Origin: Methylobacter sp. | Lineage (GTDB): Bacteria; Pseudomonadota; Gammaproteobacteria; Methylococcales; Methylomonadaceae | NCBI GenBank assembly: GCA_003158415.1 | Contig: PMJA01000231.1 | Coordinates: 1 to 10,192, forward strand | Direction of reading: 5' to 3' | DNA length: 10,192 bases | Shown: positions 1 to 6,567 of the stretch, in pieces | Numbering within the stretch: the stretch's first letter is position 1 | How the letters are laid out: each line of letters opens with the position of its first letter | The notes under the pieces: model-generated | The model's database searches: none | What the model saw: only the letters and a program-made list of their open reading frames with translations | What the model was told of the DNA's origin: nothing | Made by a program: the position numbers and the translations under genes

Positions 1-1
1 C

Positions 2-817
2 CGGATGCTGGACATGGGCTTCATGCCGGATGTCCGACAAATCATGTCGCTGCTGCCTAAACAGCGGCAAAGCCTGTTATTTTCGGCCACCGTGCCGAAT
101 GCCATAAAAACGCTGGCTGCGTCTGTGCTAAATAATCCGGCAGAAGTTGAGGTCGCCAAACAAAATGCCACCGCCGATAACGTTTCGGAGTGCGTTTACG
201 GCATAGGCCGTGAATATAAACGTGAATTACTGTCTTATTTGATAGGCAGCAACAATTGGCGGCAAGTCTTAGTTTTTGTACGCACCAAACACGGCGCCGA
301 TCGCCTGGAGAAACAACTGATTGAAGACGGCATCCGCACGGTGGCGTTGCATGGCGATAAAACCCAAGGCGCGCGCAATAAGGCTTTGGAATACTTTAAA
401 ACCGGCAAGGTATCGGTGTTGGTGGCTACCGATATTGCAGCGCGCGGACTCGATATTGAAGACTTGCCGCATGTGGTGAATTTTGATTTGCCGCAAGTAC
501 CTGAAGATTATATCCACCGCATAGGCCGCACCGGGCGCGCAGGCTCCAGTGGCGTAGCCCTGTCGCTGGTTTGTCCCGAAGAAGCCTGGATGCTGGTGGA
601 AATTGAAAAACTACTGAAACGGCAAATCCCGCGCGTTGCCGATACCGGCTATGAACCGGTTTCGTTAAAAGTAGCCGATGCGCCTAAAAAGAACGAGCCC
701 AATAAAAACACCGGTAAAAAAGATTTTCGGCATACTAAAAAACCGGCTGCGCGTGAAGCTAAACCGGCACAAGGGCGACCCAAGACGAAAGGCACAAGAC
801 CAAAGACTAAAGGCTAA
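2..817 (+). CDS. rhlE: ATP-dependent RNA helicase RhlE, 5'-truncated by window edge
   Basis: DEAD-box RNA helicase that unwinds or remodels structured RNA in the cytoplasm (ribosome assembly or mRNA decay in known RhlE proteins). The reading frame is open to the left edge; the first visible codons, RMLDMGF, directly follow the missing DEAD box of motif II, so about the first 150-160 residues are outside. Numbering from the Met at base 5: motif III SAT at 27-29, motif IV around QVLVF at 87-91, motif V with [11 protein letters not shown] at 141-151, and motif [12 protein letters not shown] at 171-180, so the RecA-like domain 2 is complete. The segment [10 protein letters not shown]...NW.QVLVF.RTKHGA closely matches what I recall of E. 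coli RhlE. From about residue 220 comes a basic, low-complexity tail that ends in two PKTKG units, a typical RNA-binding extension of this family. A sibling DEAD-box subfamily is the only realistic alternative. Confidence 0.93.
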   Translation, partial: RMLDMGFMPDVRQIMSLLPKQRQSLLFSATVPNAIKTLAASVLNNPAEVEVAKQNATADNVSECVYGIGREYKRELLSYLIGSNNWRQVLVFVRTKHGADRLEKQLIEDGIRTVALHGDKTQGARNKALEYFKTGKVSVLVATDIAARGLDIEDLPHVVNFDLPQVPEDYIHRIGRTGRAGSSGVALSLVCPEEAWMLVEIEKLLKRQIPRVADTGYEPVSLKVADAPKKNEPNKNTGKKDFRHTKKPAAREAKPAQGRPKTKGTRPKTKG

Positions 818-922
818 AGGCATTCGTGTGAATGAGGGTTTTTCATATTTCACCTTTCTTCATTCCTGAACCAGTATCCAGGGTTTAATATTTAATGGTG
901 TCGTTAGAGAGAGCTGTTATTC

Positions 923-928
923 TATAAT
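923..928 (+). promoter_or_regulatory. Candidate -10 box of the TPR-gene promoter
   Basis: A perfect TATAAT lies 38 bases before the start codon of the next gene. The matching -35 region is poor: TCGTTA at 901-906 with a 16-base spacer gives only 3 of 6 matches to TTGACA. It is therefore a candidate sigma-70 promoter that may need an activator. Confidence 0.4.
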
Positions 929-952
929 TATTCGACCAATAACCGCACACTC

Positions 953-957
953 AGGAG
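953..957 (+). promoter_or_regulatory. Shine-Dalgarno that fixes the TPR-gene start
   Basis: AGGAG lies 8 bases before the ATG at 966. A second ATG at 961 is in another frame and too close to the site, so 966 is the better start. Confidence 0.7.
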
Positions 958-965
958 TCAATGTC

Positions 966-1679
966 ATGTCGTTGTTAGCACCGTTCACCAAAAAGTCCAA
1001 ACTCAATGCAACCATTAAGCAAACTGCGCTGGCGCGTAACAGTGCAGGCAGCACAGCGGACGGTCTGTTTAAAGCCGCTTATCTGGGTTATGCAGATGTC
1101 TTGCATGACGATCCGCTACGCGCTGAAACCTTATATCATTGGGGCTTTGCTTTATTGCACCAGGCAAAAACCAAAACCGGTGACGAGGCGCCCGCTATTT
1201 ATCAGGATGCCATCGATAGGTTTGCTTTTTGTTTGCTGATTAATCCGGAATATCTGGGAGCGGCAATCAATGGCGGTGTTGCATATATGGATTTGGCCCG
1301 GCTTAAAAAAGTCCAGCCGGATGATAAATTGTACGAATTGGCCCAAAAACAATTCGAAAAAGCCAATGCTATACAAGCAGGAACGGCTTCTTATAATCTG
1401 GCTTGCATTTATGGTTTGCGCGGCGATAAAGATGCTTGCCTGAAAGCCCTGGAAAACGCCAGAGACAAGGTCACTTTGCCGGAAGCCGACGATATTCTTA
1501 ATGACCCGGATCTGGCTTGCGTTAAAGAACAGGAGTGGTTTGTAGAGTTTATGGAAATGTTAAGCAAAAAGATGGCCGAAGCCGATCTTGAAGATAAAGA
1601 GGTTGTGGCCGTAACAACGCCTTCGAAATGGGTTCTTGTCGAAAGAGAATCTTCGGGAGAGGAAATTGTTTCGGATTAA
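966..1679 (+). CDS. Cytoplasmic TPR-like repeat protein of unknown role
   Basis: A 237-residue protein with no signal peptide or membrane segment, so probably cytoplasmic. It is built of helical repeats of the tetratricopeptide type: AETLYHWGFALLHQA around 53-67, YQDAIDRFAFCLLINPEYLGAAINGGVAYMDLA split around 79-112, YELAQKQFEKANAI, and TASYNLACIYGLRGDKDACLKALENA split around 139-165. The last part (L..DPDL..V...EWFVEFM) is the common ending of small bacterial TPR proteins. The tail from about residue 206 is acidic and probably disordered. TPR proteins are binding scaffolds; the partner cannot be read from the sequence. It stands alone, with its own -10 candidate and Shine-Dalgarno, between rhlE and a convergent membrane gene, so I see no operon link to the polysaccharide genes. 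Confidence 0.8.
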   Translation: MSLLAPFTKKSKLNATIKQTALARNSAGSTADGLFKAAYLGYADVLHDDPLRAETLYHWGFALLHQAKTKTGDEAPAIYQDAIDRFAFCLLINPEYLGAAINGGVAYMDLARLKKVQPDDKLYELAQKQFEKANAIQAGTASYNLACIYGLRGDKDACLKALENARDKVTLPEADDILNDPDLACVKEQEWFVEFMEMLSKKMAEADLEDKEVVAVTTPSKWVLVERESSGEEIVSD

Positions 1680-1710
1680 GGCGCTAAAGATCTGGGCAAA
1701 AGCCGTAATC

Positions 1711-1736
1711 GTGGGAGCGGTTAAAACCGTTTCCAC
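1711..1736 (+). repeat. Stem-loop after the TPR gene
   Basis: A near-perfect inverted repeat: bases 1711-1722 pair with 1725-1736, including two G-T positions (1715/1732 and 1717/1730) that would be G-U pairs in a plus-strand RNA. In RNA the innermost pair would open to give a tetraloop with about 11 base pairs. There is no following T-run, so it is not a textbook intrinsic terminator; it may protect the 3' end of the TPR mRNA or be an interspersed repeat. Confidence 0.55.
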
Positions 1737-1780
1737 ATTAGGCAAGGCGCAAAAAATAATATACCGGTAATGTGTACATC

Positions 1781-1847
1781 CTCCCCCTTTGAAAAAGGGG
1801 GATTTATTTAAAAAATCTCCCCTAACCCCTCTTTTTCAAAGAGGGGA
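1781..1847. repeat. Double-hairpin interspersed repeat (REP/MITE-like)
   Basis: Two adjacent hairpins: TCCCCCTTT (1782-1790) pairs with AAAGGGGGA (1794-1802) around GAA, and CCCCTCTTT (1826-1834) pairs with AAAGAGGGG (1838-1846) around TTC. The second hairpin is close to the reverse complement of the first, so the whole 67 bases form an imperfect larger palindrome with an A/T-rich centre. It sits between two convergent genes, the usual place for such non-coding repeats, and may also block read-through from both sides. Neither hairpin is followed by a strong T-run. Copy number cannot be judged from one window. Confidence 0.7.
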
Positions 1848-1914
1848 ACTGATTATGTTGGTATTTTATTTGTTGCGCGTTACCTTAATGCGGGCTTAAC
1901 CCCAAAAGACAATT

Positions 1915-3297
1915 TTATTTGCTGGATCGACTCAGTATACGGAGGGTTTCCACTCTTTTTTGGCTGCCCAAGCTTTGCCCAACGGCAGCCCCCATTATTA
2001 ATGCGTAAGTAAAGGCTACTGCCGGTATTTGTAAGCTAAAATCAACCAAGGAATGTACGCCGACTAACACGCTTGCGGAAAAACCAATAGCCGGGTAAAT
2101 CCAATCCCTGCGTCGCACCCACACTCCGCGAAGACAGATTAAAGCCGTCAGAAAAATAGCTATAAATAAAGCAGAAGCTTGCAACAAGCCTAATTCAAAA
2201 ATATTTTCTAAGTAAGTGTTATGCGCTTTATCAAAATAGCTCACGATAGTTTCATCTCGATATAACCTGAAGCTTTTTTCGAAACTACCATAGCCTACAC
2301 CTAGCCAGCGATTTTCAGTATTCGCTTTCGATAAAATATCAAAAACCAACCAACGGCTATCGTTTTCGGGTGTCATGTCAAGACGCCCGCTTAATTTATC
2401 ACCACTCCGCTCCCAAACTAACCAAAAGGCAATGCCAATAATCGCTAGCAACAGCGTTACCGCCGCATTATTTTTAATTTTTCGACTCAACAGTAAAATA
2501 ATAAAAAATATCAATACAGCCAGGGCCGTACTTAAAAATCCACCACGAGACTGGCTCAAAAATAACGCCGTGGTAATGATAATAGTGAGCAATAAAGGAA
2601 ACCAACCACGCACAATCACCTGTTCAAAAAAATACTGTCGGCCATAGTGACTTTTAACGCCATACCGAAAACTGGACTGGATTTTTTCAAACAGCAAGGG
2701 AAAGCCGGACAATAGCGTTAAGCCCGCATAGGTGGCATAAGAATTACAATTAACAAAGGTGCTGGTCACTCTATCTTGGGAAGCCCACTTTTCAAACCAT
2801 AACAGTGTATTGTACTGACCCAAATAAATGACCAAACCATAAACCGCATAAATCAATCCGGCATAAGCAATGCTCTTAAAGGTAAACGCGGCATAGTCGC
2901 TGTGCCGGTTAAATTGTAAGCTGATAAAAAACACCAATAAATAACTGCCCAATTTCATCAGTGCAGTCGCTGTTTCTTCCGGCGCCAGACTGATGTGCGC
3001 CTGGACATCCCCTGGAAATTGTTCTGCGGCTAATTGCCAAAAAGGATGCACCCAGCTATCCGGGGCAAAATTAGAGCCCTGCAACAATCCCCAAGCAATC
3101 GGTACGCAGATCAGGTAGAGCGGGTACTTGACGGGATATATGCTGAGACGCACAGAAGTTTTGCCCAACAATACCGTAACACAAGCGATTAAACCGATCA
3201 GCGCCAGCAGTGCGGCATATAAGCTCCACGCCCACGGACGATTAGCGCCAAAAGGCACAGGCGCCAACAAAATCAAATATAAGAAAGTTTTAAACAT
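1915..3297 (-). CDS. O-antigen ligase / polymerase-family (Wzy/WaaL-like) membrane protein
   Basis: Integral inner-membrane protein of about 460 residues that would join or polymerise lipid-linked glycan units on the periplasmic side. Roughly ten or more hydrophobic segments are spread along its length. Two family hallmarks are visible: SQSRGGFLS with the SRGG at about residues 250-253, just before a long hydrophobic stretch, and a large periplasmic loop with NRWLGVGYGSF and then KAHNTYLENIFELG (His about 359), as in the O-antigen ligase family (PF04932). I start it at the ATG at 3297 (MFKTFLYLILLAPVPFG), which opens directly with a membrane segment; the frame can be extended to a TTG at 3354, but this adds a polar leader without clear Shine-Dalgarno. 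It is divergent from the exopolysaccharide operon and most likely serves the same polymer. Ligase and polymerase cannot be told apart from sequence alone. Confidence 0.85.
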   Translation of the reverse strand: MFKTFLYLILLAPVPFGANRPWAWSLYAALLALIGLIACVTVLLGKTSVRLSIYPVKYPLYLICVPIAWGLLQGSNFAPDSWVHPFWQLAAEQFPGDVQAHISLAPEETATALMKLGSYLLVFFISLQFNRHSDYAAFTFKSIAYAGLIYAVYGLVIYLGQYNTLLWFEKWASQDRVTSTFVNCNSYATYAGLTLLSGFPLLFEKIQSSFRYGVKSHYGRQYFFEQVIVRGWFPLLLTIIITTALFLSQSRGGFLSTALAVLIFFIILLLSRKIKNNAAVTLLLAIIGIAFWLVWERSGDKLSGRLDMTPENDSRWLVFDILSKANTENRWLGVGYGSFEKSFRLYRDETIVSYFDKAHNTYLENIFELGLLQASALFIAIFLTALICLRGVWVRRRDWIYPAIGFSASVLVGVHSLVDFSLQIPAVAFTYALIMGAAVGQSLGSQKRVETLRILSRSSK

Positions 3298-3640
3298 AGT
3301 AGTTAATGTATGAGGATGAACGAATATGTTGAACTGCCAATACAGGCCGGGCAAGCTTTGTATGTCTGAGCATAAATCAAGAACATCTTAACTACCGGCT
3401 TTGCCCATATCTTAATAGCATTGACAAAAAGCCGAGGATATAGTCTACTAAAGCCATTAAAGCATATATTTTGTCAGAAAAACCAGTAGTTTCGCCTTAG
3501 TTTCGAGTCCCAGTCCCCGCCCCCGCCTCAATCATACAGGGGCTGCTCAATGGATGCCACTGCAGATACTGCGCTCGGTTTATCCTTGTGGATTTTAAAT
3601 AATTCAATTAGCCTTAGATAAAAAAGTGAGAGATAAAATA
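3298..3640. other. Divergent regulatory region between ligase gene and polysaccharide operon
   Basis: 343 bases without a credible coding region. It must hold the promoters for both divergent units. A candidate sigma-70 site for the plus strand is listed separately. A pyrimidine-rich C-tract lies at about 3507-3531 (CCCAGTCCCCGCCCCCGCC). I looked for a sigma-54 pair (GG-N10-GC) around 3550 and found the spacing wrong. No clear promoter for the minus strand could be assigned. Confidence 0.5.
3421..3449 (+). promoter_or_regulatory. Candidate sigma-70 promoter for the polysaccharide operon
   Basis: A perfect TTGACA (3421-3426) is followed after 17 bases by TCTACT (3444-3449; 4 of 6 matches to TATAAT). 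It would leave an untranslated leader of nearly 190 bases before the ATG at 3641. A weak -10 and long leader make this only a candidate. Confidence 0.3.
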
Positions 3641-3943
3641 ATGAATATGTTCCGTGATCTATTTATAACGACTCTGCTGCTTGTGTCTTTGGGCATGCCG
3701 TTTACGGTAAGTGCGGATGTGGTTGTTGATGCCGTTATTGCCGCAAAAGCCCATCCTCATGATGTCGCCGCCATTGCGGCGGCGGCGGCGCGTAAAGACC
3801 CCGGTGCAGCCGCATCAATTGCAGCGGCACTATCCAGGGAAGCACCCGGATCGGCGGCGTCCATTGCCAAAGCAGTCGCGACGGTTGCGCCCCAAGCAGG
3901 CGCAGCTATCACCACGGCAGTCATTGCCGCCGTATCCAAATAA
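3641..3943 (+). CDS. Small exported alanine-rich protein with 15-residue tandem repeats
   Basis: A 100-residue protein. The N-terminus has a signal peptide: Arg at 5, hydrophobic core FITTLLLVSLGMPF at about 8-21, and a likely cleavage after VSA (25). Almost all of the mature chain is four tandem 15-residue units: 38-52, 53-67, 68-82 and 83-97. The shared pattern is x-P-x-x-A-A-x-I-A-x-A followed by four variable, often charged residues; examples are DPGAAASIAAALSRE and APGSAASIAKAVATV. Each unit should form one short amphipathic helix capped by the proline. I do not recognise a named family. An in-frame GTG at 3626 is possible, but the ATG at 3641 gives the better signal-peptide geometry. 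The next gene, 26 bases downstream, encodes a protein with the same repeat. Function unknown; position at the head of a polysaccharide export operon suggests a periplasmic or secreted accessory. Confidence 0.75.
   Translation: MNMFRDLFITTLLLVSLGMPFTVSADVVVDAVIAAKAHPHDVAAIAAAAARKDPGAAASIAAALSREAPGSAASIAKAVATVAPQAGAAITTAVIAAVSK
3752..3931 (+). repeat. Four tandem 45-base units (15-residue protein repeat)
   Basis: Units at 3752-3796, 3797-3841, 3842-3886 and 3887-3931 align without gaps at the protein level, with Pro at unit position 2, Ala at 6, Ile at 8 and Ala at 11 (position 9 is Ala in three units and Thr in the last). Nucleotide identity between units is much lower than the protein pattern, so the repeat is old or kept by selection on the protein. 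The first unit includes five consecutive GCG codons (3776-3790). Confidence 0.8.
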
Positions 3944-3954
3944 ATTTAACTTAA

Positions 3955-3961
3955 GCGGGAG
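3955..3961 (+). promoter_or_regulatory. Shine-Dalgarno of the second repeat protein
   Basis: GCGGGAG ends 8 bases before the ATG at 3970, which supports that start and shows that the second gene has its own translation signal inside the short 26-base gap. Confidence 0.65.
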
Positions 3962-3969
3962 CTACAAAC

Positions 3970-4497
3970 ATGAATACTCCGATACTAAAATTGCGGACGG
4001 CTTTATTGGTGGTTTTGTTCACCCTATCGTCTTCGTTGGCATCTCATGCGGTTGCGGCTGAGGCTGACTCGTTCGCATTTCCTGCAGTTGCGGCTGATGC
4101 TCCACGCGGTGCTGGGCAAATAGCCTTGGCGGTCATTGATGGCATTGAGGCTTCCGCTATGACGGATGAGCAAAAAAAAGTCGCCATAGCAGAGGTTGCC
4201 GCAGCGGCGGCATTGGCAAACCCTGGCGCAGCGAACGCCATAGGTGCTGCGATTGCCGATAAGTATCCTGCTCTAGCCTCTTTAGTGGCATCGACAATAA
4301 TCCACACCCTTAATGATACCGGCAAGTCATCATACGTCTCACGGCAAACAATGGCATCGCTAACCACAAATAACACCGCTTATATTAATCTCCATATCAC
4401 GGAAGCGTCGTGGGATCAGATAAGCAATTATTCAGAATCAACTGTCAATAATCCGGCAATGACCCGTGCAATAATACAATCAGCCAGCCCAAATTAA
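3970..4497 (+). CDS. Exported alanine-rich protein sharing the 15-residue repeat, with a distinct C-terminal region
   Basis: A 175-residue protein with a signal peptide: basic start (Lys7, Arg9), hydrophobic core TALLVVLFTLSSSLA at 10-24, and a likely cleavage near AVAA-E (30/31). The mature part contains the same 15-residue unit as the preceding protein: 44-58 (APRGAGQIALAVIDG), a degenerate unit at 69-83, then 84-98 (NPGAANAIGAAIADK) and 99-113 (YPALASLVASTIIHT). The segment 59-68 (..MTDEQ..) interrupts the array. Residues 114-175 are different: polar, rich in Ser, Thr and Asn, with no repeat and no membrane segment. No named family recognised. It probably arose with its neighbour from a common repeat ancestor and is likely co-transcribed with it and with the outer-membrane barrel gene that follows after 42 bases. 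Confidence 0.75.
   Translation: MNTPILKLRTALLVVLFTLSSSLASHAVAAEADSFAFPAVAADAPRGAGQIALAVIDGIEASAMTDEQKKVAIAEVAAAAALANPGAANAIGAAIADKYPALASLVASTIIHTLNDTGKSSYVSRQTMASLTTNNTAYINLHITEASWDQISNYSESTVNNPAMTRAIIQSASPN
4099..4308 (+). repeat. Interrupted array of the same 15-residue repeat in the second protein
   Basis: Units at 4099-4143, 4174-4218 (degenerate, lacks the proline), 4219-4263 and 4264-4308. Positions 2 (Pro), 8 (Ile/Val) and 12 (Val/Ile/Ala) follow the pattern seen in the preceding gene. A 30-base insertion separates the first and second units. Confidence 0.65.
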
Positions 4498-4539
4498 TGC
4501 GCTTATTTTTTATAAACTTAAAGTAAAGGCCAATAAAAT

Positions 4540-5850
4540 ATGTTTACTTATAACAACAAGCTTTTATTTATTTCGCTACTTAGTTTTGCGAGCTGCGGCA
4601 GTGCGCTGGCTTATGAAAGCCAAGACGATAACGTCGTTACTAATGAGCGGGAAAGTGCAGCTTATGCGCAACAAGGCATACACGCAGGCGCGTTTACTGT
4701 TTTGCCAAAATTGGACTTTACCAACGAATACAACTCAAACATTTATTATCGCGATAACAGCCTTCCCATCACCGACAGCTATGTGGCGCATTTTAAGCCC
4801 GGCTTGGTGGCGAACTCAAACTGGAGTCGGCATTCGCTAAACTTGAATTTTGATACCGATTTGGCGCAATACGCCTCCCAGCCCGACCAGAATAATTATA
4901 ACGACCTGCGCACACGGCTGGATGGCCGACTGGATGTGACCCGGAACGGTTATTTCGATGGCGGATTTGCCTACAACAGCATCCATGAAAGCAGGGGTTC
5001 ACCGGATCAGATTGCCGGCAAAGGCCCGACTTTCTATGACACAAAAATCATAGACGCATTTTATACGCAAAAATTTAACCGGATGTCGGTTAAGGCGGGC
5101 ATGAATACTATTCGCTATGATTATGACAACGTATCCACGGCACTGAATACAACCTTACTGATGAATACCCGTGATCGATGGGAATATATGCCGTCAGTCC
5201 GCTTAGGTTATGAAATCCAGTCGGAATACGAGGCCTTTGTTAAATTCAGTTATATACAAGCCGATTATGATACATGGACGTACGCTAATGGCGTACCCAC
5301 TCCAGGTACAGCCTACAACCGTAACTCTACAGGTTACAACGCCTTGGGCGGCTTAGCGTTTGATTTAACCGACCTGATTACCGGCGATATGTCTATCGGC
5401 TATTTGCAGCGCACTTACACGGATGTCCAATTGCCTGAAATTTCCGGGGTTAACGGTTTTGTCAATATAAAATGGCGGCCTACAGCCTTGACTACAGTAG
5501 TCGGCAGAGTCAGCCGTGATATCAATGAAACCACGCAGAATGGTGTTTCCGGTGTTCTGGCGACTGGCGCCAGCTTGGGTGTCGAGCACGAATTAATGCG
5601 CAACGTTATTCTAAGTGCGGGGGGTAATTATAGAAACCTTGACTACCAGGGCTTTGTTCCCGGCACCATTACTGCCGACAACACCAACCGTATTGATAAT
5701 ATTTATGGCGGCACTGTTGGAGCCAAGTATTTGTTAAATAGGAATTTTTCTACAAATCTAGCGTATACTTACGCAAATCGGGATACCAACTATCTGTATA
5801 ATAATTATCAAGTCAATCAAGTCATGCTTAATTTTAGAGGGCAGTTTTAA
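4540..5850 (+). CDS. Outer-membrane beta-barrel of the polysaccharide export locus (VpsM/EpsL-like, BBP2-type)
   Basis: A 436-residue outer-membrane protein. It has a signal peptide (core LLFISLLSFASCGSALA, cleavage after Ala24) and a mature chain of alternating hydrophobic and polar residues ending in a terminal Phe (MLNFRGQF), the classic signature recognised by the BAM machinery. Aromatic-rich strands occur throughout, for example FTNEYNSNIYY near 61-71 and LAYTYANRDTNYLYNNY in the last 30 residues. This length and style fit the putative beta-barrel porin 2 family (PF10082) found in exopolysaccharide loci. The proposed role is the outer-membrane channel for the polymer. The OPX gene starts 3 bases after its stop, with that gene's AGAGGG (5836-5841) inside this coding region, so the two are translationally linked. 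A Cys at 19 (FASC) is a poor lipobox and I prefer ordinary signal peptidase I cleavage. Confidence 0.85.
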   Translation: MFTYNNKLLFISLLSFASCGSALAYESQDDNVVTNERESAAYAQQGIHAGAFTVLPKLDFTNEYNSNIYYRDNSLPITDSYVAHFKPGLVANSNWSRHSLNLNFDTDLAQYASQPDQNNYNDLRTRLDGRLDVTRNGYFDGGFAYNSIHESRGSPDQIAGKGPTFYDTKIIDAFYTQKFNRMSVKAGMNTIRYDYDNVSTALNTTLLMNTRDRWEYMPSVRLGYEIQSEYEAFVKFSYIQADYDTWTYANGVPTPGTAYNRNSTGYNALGGLAFDLTDLITGDMSIGYLQRTYTDVQLPEISGVNGFVNIKWRPTALTTVVGRVSRDINETTQNGVSGVLATGASLGVEHELMRNVILSAGGNYRNLDYQGFVPGTITADNTNRIDNIYGGTVGAKYLLNRNFSTNLAYTYANRDTNYLYNNYQVNQVMLNFRGQF

Positions 5851-5853
5851 TAC

Positions 5854-6426
5854 ATGTCGGATTTCAATTTAAAGTGGGGCACTATATTATTTTTGTGTAG
5901 TGTGTTTTTTTGCACGACGTTATTTGCCGAAGAAAATAATCAGCAGCATACAGATTCCTCTATAGATCAGGAATACCAACTGGGTTCGGGCGACTTGTTG
6001 AAAATTACGGTTTTTAATCAGGAAGATTTATCCGGCGAATACACCATCAACGGCGGGGGGCAGATATCCTTGCCATTGATCGGCACAATTAATGCTAAAA
6101 ATTTAACGGCAAAACAGGTAGAGCAAGGTATTGTTAATAAATTGAAGCCTGATTACCTGCTTAATCCTCGTGTTAGCGTACAGGTGCTGAATTATCGCCC
6201 CTTTTATATCCTGGGTGAAGTCAAGGAACCTAAGTCGTATCCTTACGTTGATGGCATGACCTATCTTAACGCCGTGGCCATTGCCGGCGGCTACACCTAT
6301 CGCGCTAAAAAAGATCACGTCATGGTTATTCGTATGAATGACCCGCAAAAACACGAACTTACACTCAATATGGATGAAAAAGTATTGCCTGGGGATGTGA
6401 TCCATGTTGAGGAGCGGTTTTTTTAG
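5854..6426 (+). CDS. Short polysaccharide export (OPX/Wza-like) protein, EpsE/VpsN type
   Basis: Periplasmic export protein of 190 residues. Signal peptide: hydrophobic GTILFLCSVFFCTTLFA (9-25) with cleavage before EE; the Cys at 15 and 20 do not form a convincing lipobox, unlike Wza. The Poly_export domain (PF02563 type) spans about 41-113 with YQLGSGDLLKITVFNQEDLS, DG-type turn replaced by GGGQISLPLIG (67-77) and the ...NPRVSVQV strand (104-111). A single SLBB-type domain follows (PFYILGEVKEPKSYPY, 116-131; AIAGGYTYRAKK, 142-153), ending at VLPGDVIHVEERFF. Wza-like proteins of about 380 residues have further SLBB domains and a C-terminal amphipathic helix that crosses the outer membrane; both are absent here. 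The protein ends naturally at a TAG, so it is not truncated by mutation. It therefore likely needs the adjacent beta-barrel as the membrane channel. Confidence 0.9.
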   Translation: MSDFNLKWGTILFLCSVFFCTTLFAEENNQQHTDSSIDQEYQLGSGDLLKITVFNQEDLSGEYTINGGGQISLPLIGTINAKNLTAKQVEQGIVNKLKPDYLLNPRVSVQVLNYRPFYILGEVKEPKSYPYVDGMTYLNAVAIAGGYTYRAKKDHVMVIRMNDPQKHELTLNMDEKVLPGDVIHVEERFF

Positions 6427-6443
6427 TTGCCGTAAACCGCTGA

Positions 6444-6505
6444 CTGAGCGGAGCCGTTGGCTGAGCGGAGCCGAAGCCATAAAAATCGCTTCGACTCCGC
6501 TCAGC
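6444..6505. repeat. REP-like palindrome with an extra half-copy
   Basis: Arm 6460-6477 (GCTGAGCGGAGCCGAAGC) pairs with 6488-6505 (GCTTCGACTCCGCTCAGC): 17 of 18 positions match around a 10-base A/T-rich loop. A further direct copy of CTGAGCGGAGCCG lies at 6444-6456, exactly 17 bases before the copy in the left arm (6461-6473). The core CTTCGACTCCGCTCAG resembles extragenic palindromes seen in many bacterial genomes. It sits in the 141-base gap between the OPX and kinase genes and could reduce or tune transcription into the kinase gene. It is not followed by a T-run. Confidence 0.75.
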
Positions 6506-6567
6506 GAACTGCTTAACTTAATGGCAGTGACCTTAGCCCTCCTAACTAAAACATTACAGAGAAAATC

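Larger units (their letters stand above)
818..965. other. Intergenic region between rhlE and the TPR gene
   Basis: No coding region seen. It carries a candidate promoter for the downstream gene and its Shine-Dalgarno. No convincing stem-loop with a U-tract was found after rhlE, so how rhlE transcription ends is not visible here. Confidence 0.6.

Noticed and set aside
3298..3354. Longer start (TTG at 3354) for the ligase-family gene
   Set aside because: It adds 19 polar residues before the first membrane segment without a good ribosome site; the ATG at 3297 opens directly into the hydrophobic segment.
3549..3566. Possible sigma-54 promoter (TGGATGCCACTGCA)
   Set aside because: The GG and GC elements are two bases too close for the -24/-12 spacing.
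3757..3939. Open frame of 60 codons on the minus strand, alanine-rich
   Set aside because: It is the antisense image of the GC-rich repeat gene; Ala codons read backwards also give open alanine/serine-rich frames. No start signal and no independent features.
4044..4376. Open frame of 110 codons on the minus strand
   Set aside because: Antisense shadow of the second repeat protein, which has a signal peptide, a Shine-Dalgarno and repeat units in its own frame.
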